Source: Candidatus Dormiibacterota bacterium (GTDB lineage: Bacteria; Chloroflexota; Dormibacteria; UBA8260). Taken from it: a DNA stretch of 17,208 nt. The notes under the pieces were generated by a model. That model had not been told where the DNA came from, ran no database searches, and saw only the letters and a list, made by a program, of their open reading frames with translations. Position 1 is the first letter of the stretch, and each line of letters starts with the position of its first letter. Position numbers and translations under genes: made by a program. Location of the stretch: the NCBI GenBank assembly GCA_955652545.1, contig CATPCA010000074.1:1-17208 (forward strand), in the 5' to 3' direction. Of the stretch, positions 1-5,594 are shown piece by piece.

Positions 1-303
1 CGTTCAGGTGCGACGCTCGCATTTGGTTCGGACTCCCCGGTCGAGGAGCCCTCGCCGCTGGCCGGGATCGACGCGGCCACCACGTGGCGCTCCCGTGCCG
101 GCTGGCATCCCGAGCTGGCGCTGACTCGCGCGTCGGCCGTCCGGGCGTACACCTACGGGGTGGCGTACGCGGCGGGCATGGAGGCAGACGTGGGAGCGCT
201 GCGTCGCGGCATGTTGTGCGACGTGACGGTGGTTGATCGCAACGCGGTAAGCGCGACCATCGTCGACGGCCGCATTGCCTTTGGGAGTTCGGATCGCGAC
301 TGA
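1..303 (+). CDS. Amidohydrolase family 3 (YtcJ-like), C-terminal fragment
   Basis: This is the last 100 residues of a gene that begins left of the window; it reads in frame from base 1 to TGA at 301-303. The segment LAFGSDSPVEEPSPLAGIDA (residues 6-25) matches the family hallmark F-G-S-D-x-P-V followed by P-L-x-G-I-x-A; Asp11 would be the metal-site aspartate of the TIM barrel. The end, with LRRGMLCDVTVVDRN and IVDGRIAF, is the small beta-sandwich typical of the composite domain of amidohydrolases. The family hydrolyses C-N bonds in amides and imides, usually as cytosolic metalloenzymes. The substrate cannot be told from this piece. The downstream gap is short and shows no clear hairpin-plus-T terminator. 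Confidence 0.85.
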   Translation, partial: RSGATLAFGSDSPVEEPSPLAGIDAATTWRSRAGWHPELALTRASAVRAYTYGVAYAAGMEADVGALRRGMLCDVTVVDRNAVSATIVDGRIAFGSSDRD

Positions 304-342
304 ACGCTCCCCCCGGCTGGCGTCAAGGTGGTGAAACGCCGA

Positions 343-387
343 CCAGCGCACGTTTCGCTGCGGTCACAAGACGCCCACTCGCGCTGG
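343..387. repeat. Inverted repeat CCAGCGC...GCGCTGG before the repeat-protein gene
   Basis: CCAGCGC at 343-349 and GCGCTGG at 381-387 are perfect 7-base inverted arms 31 bases apart. They lie in the short gap between the amidohydrolase fragment and the next gene, just upstream of its -10 box at 395-400. They could be spaced operator half-sites, but arms this GC-rich also arise by chance. Confidence 0.2.
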
Positions 388-394
388 CACGGCG

Positions 395-400
395 TACGAT
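395..400 (+). promoter_or_regulatory. Candidate -10 box (TACGAT) of a leaderless transcript
   Basis: TACGAT fits the actinobacterial TANNNT -10 consensus. Exactly seven bases separate it from GTG at 408, so transcription would start at or within a base of that codon, giving a leaderless mRNA. This favours GTG 408 over the in-frame ATG at 399, which lies inside the box. No good -35 element is seen. Confidence 0.5.
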
Positions 401-407
401 GGCCGTC

Positions 408-998
408 GTGTCTGAACACGGCGTCCGCTTCCGGCCCGGGATGGTTGTCAGCCCGGGCGAGTACCGCAACGTCGAGACGGGTGCGACCCGCTACTTCGAC
501 GGCAGCTCGCCCATCCCCGGCGGCGTCAATTCGGCCGCGTGGGAGCAGATCTCCGACCATCATCATCCCAACACCGGCCGCAGCCGGCCGGCCGCGCGCA
601 GCGAGCCCGACAAGCCATCGGCGCATGGGGTTCGGTTCCCCGCCGGCACCGTGGTCAGCGCCGGCGAATACCGCAACGTGGAGACCGGGGCGGTGCGCTA
701 CTTCGACGGCAACAGCCCGCTTCCCGGCGGAGCAAACTCGGCCAGCTGGCAGCAGGTGTCGGACCACCACCATCCCGAACAGCGGCGCGGCAGCGCGGGC
801 ACGCGCAGCGAGCCCGGCTCACCGTCGTCGACGGGCGTGCGCTTCACCGCGGGCACCTTCGTCAGCGCCGGCGAGTACCGCAACACAGAGACCGGCGCGA
901 TCCACTACTTCGACGGCAACACGCCGCTGCCGGGCGGCGCCAACGCGGCCAGCTGGCAACAGATCTCCGACCACTACCACTCCTCGACGGACGGATGA
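408..998 (+). CDS. Triple 69-residue tandem-repeat protein, unknown function
   Basis: The 196-residue product is almost wholly three copies of a 69-residue unit. The core reads GVRFxAGTxVSAGEYRN, then xETGAxxYFDGNxPLPGG, then xNxASWQQxSDHHHP, followed by a variable linker rich in R, S, E and P in copies one and two. Each core keeps Trp, Tyr, several Gly-Pro turns and a terminal His cluster. No signal peptide or membrane helix is seen, so it is probably cytosolic. The pattern PG-x-Y-x-x-x-x-TG followed by a G-x-x-x-P-x turn and Trp faintly recalls small YjzC-like proteins, but I do not assign a family. GTG 408 is preferred because of the -10 box seven bases upstream; ATG 399 is the alternative. 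The stop overlaps the next start (ATGA), so it is coupled to the acetyltransferase. Confidence 0.75.
   Translation: MSEHGVRFRPGMVVSPGEYRNVETGATRYFDGSSPIPGGVNSAAWEQISDHHHPNTGRSRPAARSEPDKPSAHGVRFPAGTVVSAGEYRNVETGAVRYFDGNSPLPGGANSASWQQVSDHHHPEQRRGSAGTRSEPGSPSSTGVRFTAGTFVSAGEYRNTETGAIHYFDGNTPLPGGANAASWQQISDHYHSSTDG
420..995 (+). repeat. Three in-frame tandem repeats of 207 bp
   Basis: Units begin at about 420, 627 and 834, all at the Gly of GVRF; the period is exactly 207 bases, or 69 codons. The third unit has the core but not the linker. Synonymous sites differ clearly between copies while the protein core is kept, which points to an old duplication held by selection and not to recent expansion. 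Confidence 0.85.
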
Positions 999-1561
999 CG
1001 CGCGCGCTGGCCGCACCGTCGCCGCTGCGCGACGGTGAGGTGGCGCTTCTGCCCGTTGACAGGGACGTGACCGCGCTGATCGTGGCCGCTTCCCACGACC
1101 CGGAGATCACCCGCTGGACCCAGGTCCCGCGGGACCTGACCCTGCTCGATGCCGGCCTGATCACCGCCGGCTGGACGATGCCGAGTGCCACGACCGCGCG
1201 GTTCCAGGTCTCCGTCGCGGAACTACCGCCGGGCGGCATGGTCACCGTCTGGATCAATGCCGCGGACGAAGCGGAGGTGGGCTACTGGCTGCTCGCTGCC
1301 GCGCGCGGTCGCGGCATCGCACGGCGCGCCCTGCGCCTGCTCTGCACCTGGTCATTCGAGGTGTGCGGGCTGGAGCGCCTTCAGCTGGCGACGCTCCCCG
1401 GCAATGTCGCCTCCGAACGGGTGGCAGAGGAGTGCGGTTTCCGCCGCGAGGGCACGCTGAGGCGGGACGTCAAGGGCACATCGAGCACGCTGCAACTGTG
1501 GGTCCGCGGGAGTGGGGATCGCCACTGTCAGGAAGGTCAGCGCTCTGTGATCGGCACGTAG
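995..1561 (+). CDS. GNAT family N-acetyltransferase (RimJ/RimL-like)
   Basis: The product has 188 residues. Residues 95-115 (VGYWLLAAARGRGIARRALRL) carry the acetyl-CoA pyrophosphate-binding motif A (R-G-R-G-I-A at 104-109), and the later segment GLERLQLATLPGNVASERVAEECGF is the typical motif B of RimJ/RimL-type enzymes, followed by RREGTLRRD. Such enzymes acetylate amino groups on ribosomal proteins or small molecules; the substrate is not predictable here. The ATG overlaps the stop of the repeat-protein gene (ATGA at 995-998), so the two are probably translated together. Its last 25 bases overlap the end of the convergent citrate synthase gene, leaving no room for a separate terminator between them. 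Confidence 0.9.
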   Translation: MTRALAAPSPLRDGEVALLPVDRDVTALIVAASHDPEITRWTQVPRDLTLLDAGLITAGWTMPSATTARFQVSVAELPPGGMVTVWINAADEAEVGYWLLAAARGRGIARRALRLLCTWSFEVCGLERLQLATLPGNVASERVAEECGFRREGTLRRDVKGTSSTLQLWVRGSGDRHCQEGQRSVIGT

Positions 1562-2670
1562 GGGCGCGGCGGCGGGCCGACGTACTCGCTGTCCGGGCGG
1601 ATCAGCCTGTTGTCCCTGTGCTGCTCGATGATGTTTGCCGTCCAGCCCGACATGCGCGACACGGCGAAGATCGGCGTGAACAGGCCCTGCGGGATGCCCA
1701 GCGAGGTGTATACCGACCCGGAGTACAGGTCCACGTTGGGATAGAGGCCCTTGAGCTCGCGCACCGCCTGCTCGACGGCGATGGTCAGCTCGTACCAACG
1801 TGTGTCGCCATGCCGCTCACCGAGATCGCGGCTGTACTCGCGCAGGATGGTCGCCCGTGGGTCCTCGGTGCGGTACACGCGATGCCCGAATCCCATGATG
1901 CGCCGCTTCTCGGCCAGCAGCTTCTCGATGTACGCGCGCGTGCCGGCCACGTCGGGCAGCTCGCGGAGCAGGTCCATGACCCGCTCGTTGGCACCTCCGT
2001 GCAGCGGGCCCTTGAGCGTGCCGATGGAGCTGACCACGGCCGAATGCATGTCGCTGAGTGTCGCCGCCGTCACCCGCGCCGCGAACGTCGAGGCGTTCAT
2101 GCCATGTTCGGCATGAAGGATGAGGCAGACGTCGAAGGCGCGGACGTCCTGCTCGTCCGGCTCGTCACCGTGGAGAAGATGGAGGAAGTTCCAGGCGATG
2201 CTCCGCTCCGGCGCGGGGTCGACCGGCTGCACACCGTTGCGGATCCGCTCGCTGGTGGCAACCAACACGCCTGTCTGCGCCACCAGGCGCATTGCCTTGG
2301 CCCGGTTGGCTTCCTCGCCGTTGTCCGAGAGGTCGGGGTCCGACATGCCGAGGATCGACACCTGGGTGCGCAGCAGGTCCATCGGGTCGGCGTCCTCGGG
2401 CGCGTGGGCGGCGGCGTCCCACACGGTGGCGGGGGGTTCGAGACTGTCAGCAAAGCCGCGGCGAAGCGACTCGAGCTCCCGCTTGGCGGGCAGCTCGCCG
2501 TGCCACAGCAGCCAGCACACCTCTTCGAAGGTCGACTGCTCGGCGAGATCGACGATGTCATATCCCGCGTAGAGCAGCTTGCCGGTGTCGCCGTTGATCT
2601 CGCAAAGGGCGCTCCTGCCGGCGATGATCCCCTCGAGGCCGCCCTTCGCGGTGGCCGGCGGGGCCGCCAT
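1537..2670 (-). CDS. gltA: Citrate synthase (type II family)
   Basis: The enzyme condenses oxaloacetate with acetyl-CoA to citrate, the entry step of the TCA cycle; a 2-methylcitrate synthase role cannot be excluded. The 377 residues carry the catalytic set: His224 in LHGGANERV, His263 in MGFGHRVYRTEDPRA and Asp314 in YPNVDLYSG, with AEHGMNAS near 187-194 and a substrate-binding Arg region HRDNRLIRP near 351-359. The length matches the short bacterial form. An open frame extends 30 codons further upstream, but ATG at 2670 is chosen because it overlaps the TGA of the upstream CBS gene as TGATG and because the protein then begins just before the conserved GLEGIIAGRSALCEINGD. It forms a two-gene operon with the CBS protein and is convergent with the acetyltransferase. 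Confidence 0.95.
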   Translation of the reverse strand: MAAPPATAKGGLEGIIAGRSALCEINGDTGKLLYAGYDIVDLAEQSTFEEVCWLLWHGELPAKRELESLRRGFADSLEPPATVWDAAAHAPEDADPMDLLRTQVSILGMSDPDLSDNGEEANRAKAMRLVAQTGVLVATSERIRNGVQPVDPAPERSIAWNFLHLLHGDEPDEQDVRAFDVCLILHAEHGMNASTFAARVTAATLSDMHSAVVSSIGTLKGPLHGGANERVMDLLRELPDVAGTRAYIEKLLAEKRRIMGFGHRVYRTEDPRATILREYSRDLGERHGDTRWYELTIAVEQAVRELKGLYPNVDLYSGSVYTSLGIPQGLFTPIFAVSRMSGWTANIIEQHRDNRLIRPDSEYVGPPPRPYVPITER

Positions 2671-3164
2671 CAGCGCGGCACCGTCACGAACGTCCAGGTC
2701 TCCCCACCGCACTGCGGACAGGCGTTGGGCCGGAGCAGCCCGAGCACGGTCGTTCCGCACCAGTCACACGTCCAATGAGTGTGGCGCACATGACGGAGCA
2801 GGTCGGCGCGGGTGAGGATGCCGACGAGACGGCCGTCGCGCACCACCGGCAGGCGACGGATACGCCGGGTCAGCATCATCTCGGCGGCGGAGTCGAGTGT
2901 CCTGCTCTCGGTGGTGGTGAGCACATCCCTGGTCATGACCTCGTCGACGGTCTGTCCGCGCTTGCCGAGGATGTCGGACTCGGCCACGATGCCGAGGATG
3001 TGGTGCTGGTCGTCGACCACGGGAACGCCGGTGATCCGGCTGTCGACGATGAGCCGCACCGCGTCGTCAACGCTGTCGCCGGAGTGAACCACCAGCACGT
3101 TGCTGACCATCACGTCAGCGACGGTGATCGTCGCCGCCTTGTCGCGGTGGACCTCGTCGGTCAT
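2670..3164 (-). CDS. Twin CBS-domain protein with C-terminal zinc ribbon
   Basis: The 164-residue protein holds two CBS motifs, residues about 16-70 (ADVMVSNVLVVHSGD, then ITGVPVVDD, then LGIVAESDIL) and about 73-127 (VDEVMTRDVLTT, then IRRLPVVRDGRLVGILTRADLL). CBS pairs commonly bind AMP, ATP or other adenosyl ligands. A short tail follows with Cys133/Cys136 (CDWC) and Cys149/Cys152 (CPQC), a four-cysteine zinc-ribbon or rubredoxin-like knuckle. It is cytosolic. The stop overlaps the citrate synthase start (TGATG), so the two are translationally coupled. That suggests, without proving, an energy-sensing partner for the TCA entry enzyme. The ATG lies six bases after a TACACT box, so the mRNA is probably leaderless. 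Confidence 0.88.
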   Translation of the reverse strand: MTDEVHRDKAATITVADVMVSNVLVVHSGDSVDDAVRLIVDSRITGVPVVDDQHHILGIVAESDILGKRGQTVDEVMTRDVLTTTESRTLDSAAEMMLTRRIRRLPVVRDGRLVGILTRADLLRHVRHTHWTCDWCGTTVLGLLRPNACPQCGGETWTFVTVPR

Positions 3165-3170
3165 TGGCCG

Positions 3171-3176
3171 AGTGTA
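3171..3176 (-). promoter_or_regulatory. Candidate -10 box (TACACT) for the CBS-gltA operon
   Basis: On the minus strand TACACT is followed by six bases and then the ATG of the CBS gene, the spacing expected for a leaderless transcript. No convincing -35 is seen. The adjoining non-coding stretch to 3358 (194 bases in all from 3165) separates this operon from the divergent membrane-protein gene; I see no terminator or RNA gene in it, only weak short hairpins. Confidence 0.55.
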
Positions 3177-3358
3177 GTGGCGGGGGAGGGCATCATCGCT
3201 CCGGTCGCTGTCCTCGCGGGCGCTTCGGAGCTAACCCGGCTTCGCCGAGTGGATCTCCTCGCTGCTGCGGATGCTCTCTCCGCGATGATGCACTCCCCGC
3301 CTTTCTGCGATGCCCGAACGCGCAGGAACCATAGCCACGAGCGCCGCGTTCACCGGCC

Positions 3359-3922
3359 ATGATCGCGCTCCTACGCCGCAGCCTGGTCGCCTGGCTTCCC
3401 TTCGCTGTGGCCATCACCGGCCTCGCCGGTCTCGCCTACGCGCTCGACCAGTCCAACCTGCGCCAGGGCGCGAACGATCCGCAGATCCAGCTGGCCGAGG
3501 ACGCGGCCGCGCGGCTGGCAGCCGGCGCACCCGTCGCCACGGTGGTGCCGCATACCGACACCGTTGTGGACATCGTCCGGTCACTGGCGCCGTTCGTCAT
3601 CGTCTACGACACCGACGACAGGCCCCTGGCGTCGACGGCGACCCTCGACGGCGCCACGCCACGGCTCCCCGCCGGCGTCTCGACGAGCGCCCGCCAGCGT
3701 GAGGACCGGGTCACCTGGCAACCTCGCGACGGCGTCCGCATCGCGGCGGTGGTGGTGGCGTACAGCGGCGGCACCGTGGTGGCCGGGCGCAGCCTGAGGG
3801 AGGTGGAGTCTCGCGCGGACGACGCGCTCGCAGTGACCGGCCTGGCGTGGCTGACGTGCCTGGTGCTGACGCTGGCCGGCTGCGCGGCTGTGGACGTTCT
3901 CCGCCGCCGCGGTTACGGGTAG
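3359..3922 (+). CDS. Small membrane protein with two helices and an extracytoplasmic sensor-like domain
   Basis: The 187 residues have a hydrophobic helix at about 10-29 and another at about 158-178, each with flanking arginines inside. Between them is an extracytoplasmic domain of roughly 125 residues that begins RQGANDPQIQLAEDAAARLA and later has FVIVYDTDDRPLAS and VVAGRSLREVE. This layout resembles the ligand-sensing half of membrane receptors (PAS/Cache-like fold), but no kinase, GGDEF or methyl-accepting domain follows, so it is a stand-alone sensor-type protein of unknown role. ATG 3359 is the first start after an in-frame stop (TAG at 3332). No clear Shine-Dalgarno is seen. Confidence 0.75.
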   Translation: MIALLRRSLVAWLPFAVAITGLAGLAYALDQSNLRQGANDPQIQLAEDAAARLAAGAPVATVVPHTDTVVDIVRSLAPFVIVYDTDDRPLASTATLDGATPRLPAGVSTSARQREDRVTWQPRDGVRIAAVVVAYSGGTVVAGRSLREVESRADDALAVTGLAWLTCLVLTLAGCAAVDVLRRRGYG

Positions 3923-3956
3923 GAAACGCGCTGTGGAACTCGCCTCCCGGGGACGC

Positions 3957-3962
3957 TAGGAT
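3957..3962 (+). promoter_or_regulatory. Candidate -10 box (TAGGAT) of a near-leaderless transcript
   Basis: TAGGAT lies eight bases before ATG 3971. An in-frame TTG at 3962 would fall inside this box, which argues for the ATG as the real start. GGAACT at 3935-3940 is sixteen bases upstream, but its match to any -35 class is weak. Confidence 0.45.
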
Positions 3963-3970
3963 TGGCGCTC

Positions 3971-5194
3971 ATGACTGAGCCATCGACCGTCGACCCAGCC
4001 CGCGCTGCCGCCACCGACCCACTTCCACTGCTCCCGCGCGGCACAGTGGTGTTCGCCGACATCCCCGTGCGCGCCATCGTCATCGACGCTCTAGCACCGG
4101 TCATCGGCGACGGTACGCTGGTCATCCGTGATGGCGATCGCGGCGCTGTCGTGCTGGTACGCGACGGCGACGTGCTCGACGTGCATGTCACCGACGGCGG
4201 CGTCCTGCGCACCGGCGTCGAGCTGTTGTCGTCGCTCAAGGAATGGCCGGATGCGTCGGTGTGGGCTGAGCGTCTCGAGAGCTCGCTCGTCGACCTGTCC
4301 GAGGCCCTCCTGCGTGGCGCCACCGTGTACGACGACCTCCGCCTGATGTGGGTCAGCTGGCCAAGCCTCCTCGAGGATCTCGGTCAGCGCGGCGGCACGT
4401 TCGTGGTGGAGATCACCACCCCCGTCGGACGCGGCGTGACCTGCGTTGCGGCCGGCCGACAGGCGCAGTCGTACACCGACATCCACCCGGCGCTCGGCGA
4501 CCCGGCGCTTCTCGAAGCGATGGCCTCGAATCACCAGGGCGTCGTGCGCGTGCGCCGCGTCGGTGAGGGATCCGTCCCCGCCGCGCAGGGCGACAGCACC
4601 GAGCAGTCCGCGCCAGATCCAGAACCTTCAGCGGACGCGCCGGCCGCTCCCACCAACGGCACCTCCTCAACTGACCACGTCGCCGACACCAGCCGGCGTT
4701 GGCCCGCGACAGAGTGGGACCCGCCGACTTCGGAGTCGGAGACCGCAGTCCCTGAGGCACCACCGACAGAAACGCAGCCGGTTGCCGTTGACGCGCTCCC
4801 CGACGCGGCATGGGTCGCTCCATGGGAAACCGCGTGGCGCGCCAATCCCGCCGAGGATTCGGTAGCCGTCGGCGCCGCTCCCGCGGACGCCGCCGCCGAG
4901 ACGACTGCGGTTGAGGATCGGCCTGCCACCTGGGACGAGTTCAAGAGCAAGGCTCTGCACACCGGTCCGCCCAGCGTCGCCGAGGTGCTCGACGACCTTC
5001 GGGCGATCGCGCGGCGCCGGTTGGGCCTGTCCGCATCGCGGGTCGAGTCGATTCTCGATGAGGGCGCGCTCGCCAAGCGTTCACTTCTCTCCGTGCTCGA
5101 TGAGATCCGTTCCATGAGCATCCGCGGTGTGATGCCGTCGACCGTCGAGGAGATGGTCGACGAGATGGCCGCGATCGCAGCCCCCGCCGCCTGA
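3971..5194 (+). CDS. Unrecognised three-part protein with acidic low-complexity linker
   Basis: The 407 residues fall into three parts. Residues about 20-195 form a globular alpha/beta domain with repeated G-D-G turns (VIGDGTLVIRDGDRGAVVLV, then RDGDVLDVHVTDGG) followed by helices; it loosely recalls DUF4388/PATAN-like scaffold domains, but I do not claim membership. Residues about 198-318 are a Pro-, Ala-, Thr-, Ser- and Glu-rich disordered linker. Residues about 321-407 form a helical domain beginning TWDEFKSKAL and containing PPSVAEVLDDLRAIARRRLG and VLDEIRSMSIRGVMP. No membrane helix or signal peptide is present, so it is cytosolic and possibly an adaptor. Start ATG 3971 is chosen from the -10 box eight bases upstream. 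The gene converges on the PRC-barrel gene with only 28 bases between the stops. Confidence 0.8.
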   Translation: MTEPSTVDPARAAATDPLPLLPRGTVVFADIPVRAIVIDALAPVIGDGTLVIRDGDRGAVVLVRDGDVLDVHVTDGGVLRTGVELLSSLKEWPDASVWAERLESSLVDLSEALLRGATVYDDLRLMWVSWPSLLEDLGQRGGTFVVEITTPVGRGVTCVAAGRQAQSYTDIHPALGDPALLEAMASNHQGVVRVRRVGEGSVPAAQGDSTEQSAPDPEPSADAPAAPTNGTSSTDHVADTSRRWPATEWDPPTSESETAVPEAPPTETQPVAVDALPDAAWVAPWETAWRANPAEDSVAVGAAPADAAAETTAVEDRPATWDEFKSKALHTGPPSVAEVLDDLRAIARRRLGLSASRVESILDEGALAKRSLLSVLDEIRSMSIRGVMPSTVEEMVDEMAAIAAPAA

Positions 5195-5197
5195 ACA

Positions 5198-5211
5198 GCG
5201 GCGCCGGCCGC
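5198..5211. terminator. GC-rich hairpin between convergent genes
   Basis: GCGGC (5198-5202), loop GCCG, GCCGC (5207-5211) forms a 5-bp stem in the 28-base gap between two convergent stop codons. The position suits a bidirectional terminator. There is no U-tract on either strand and the stem is short, so this is tentative. Confidence 0.25.
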
Positions 5212-5222
5212 CTTGGGCGCGA

Positions 5223-5564
5223 CTACTCCGGCGAATCCTTCCAGCCCATGTGCTTCCAGTTGAGGATGCCGCGCAGTCCCAGTCGGGAGACGTGCAGCTG
5301 GTGGAACTCCTCGTAGCCCTCTGCAGCCGCCGCATCGACCGTCAGGTACACGGCCCGATCAGTGATCCTCGCGACGTCTGAGGCCGGCGCCAGGTAGGTG
5401 CGTCCCGCGGTCCGGTGCTGAAACACGATCCCGTGGAAGATGTCTTCGGAGGGCAGGGCAGCGACCTCGAGGACGTGGCCGACCTCGGTTCCGTCACTGG
5501 CCACGACAGGCAGATGTGCTGCCACCGCCATCCATGAGACCTGCTGCTCCGCGTCCTCTGCCAT
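5223..5564 (-). CDS. PRC-barrel / DUF2171-like small protein
   Basis: The 113-residue product has a compact beta fold: LPVVASDGTEVGHVLEVA, then the segment with IFHGIVFQH, then RTYLAPASDVARITDRAVYLTVDAAAAEGYEEF. The pattern of a hydrophobic strand, D-G-x-x-V-G-x-V, a further strand, a 'Y-x-A-P' turn and an I-T-D-x-x-V-Y-L strand is that of PRC-barrel and DUF2171 proteins, found alone or fused to RNA-processing and photosynthetic proteins. The C-terminal tail (GLRGILNWKHMGWKDSPE) is unassigned. The gene lies 28 bases downstream of the VirD4-like gene on the same strand, so read-through is possible, but it has its own candidate -10 box nine bases before the ATG. Confidence 0.75.
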   Translation of the reverse strand: MAEDAEQQVSWMAVAAHLPVVASDGTEVGHVLEVAALPSEDIFHGIVFQHRTAGRTYLAPASDVARITDRAVYLTVDAAAAEGYEEFHQLHVSRLGLRGILNWKHMGWKDSPE

Positions 5565-5569
5565 TGCTC

Positions 5570-5594
5570 GAACAGGGTATCAGAGGCTCTGTTC
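5570..5594 (-). promoter_or_regulatory. Inverted repeat overlapping a -10 box upstream of the PRC-barrel gene
   Basis: Arms GAACAG (5570-5575) and CTGTTC (5589-5594) are perfect inverted copies separated by 13 bases. A second palindrome, CAGAG-G-CTCTG, lies at 5581-5591 inside it. On the minus strand TACCCT (5579-5574) fits TANNNT and lies nine bases before the ATG. The arrangement suits an operator over a promoter, but no cognate regulator is in the window. The right arm overlaps the stop codon of the VirD4-like gene. Confidence 0.35.

Noticed and set aside
304..398. Terminator after the amidohydrolase fragment
   Set aside because: The C-run and GC-rich arms do not form a stem followed by a T-tract on the plus strand.
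1363..2778. Long plus-strand open frame of 471 codons
   Set aside because: It lies antisense to citrate synthase, whose catalytic motifs are intact; the plus-strand product is Arg/His/Gly-rich without family motifs and is a GC-bias shadow.
5570..5594. LexA/SOS box
   Set aside because: The actinobacterial box needs GAAC-N4-GTTC; here the half-sites are too far apart.
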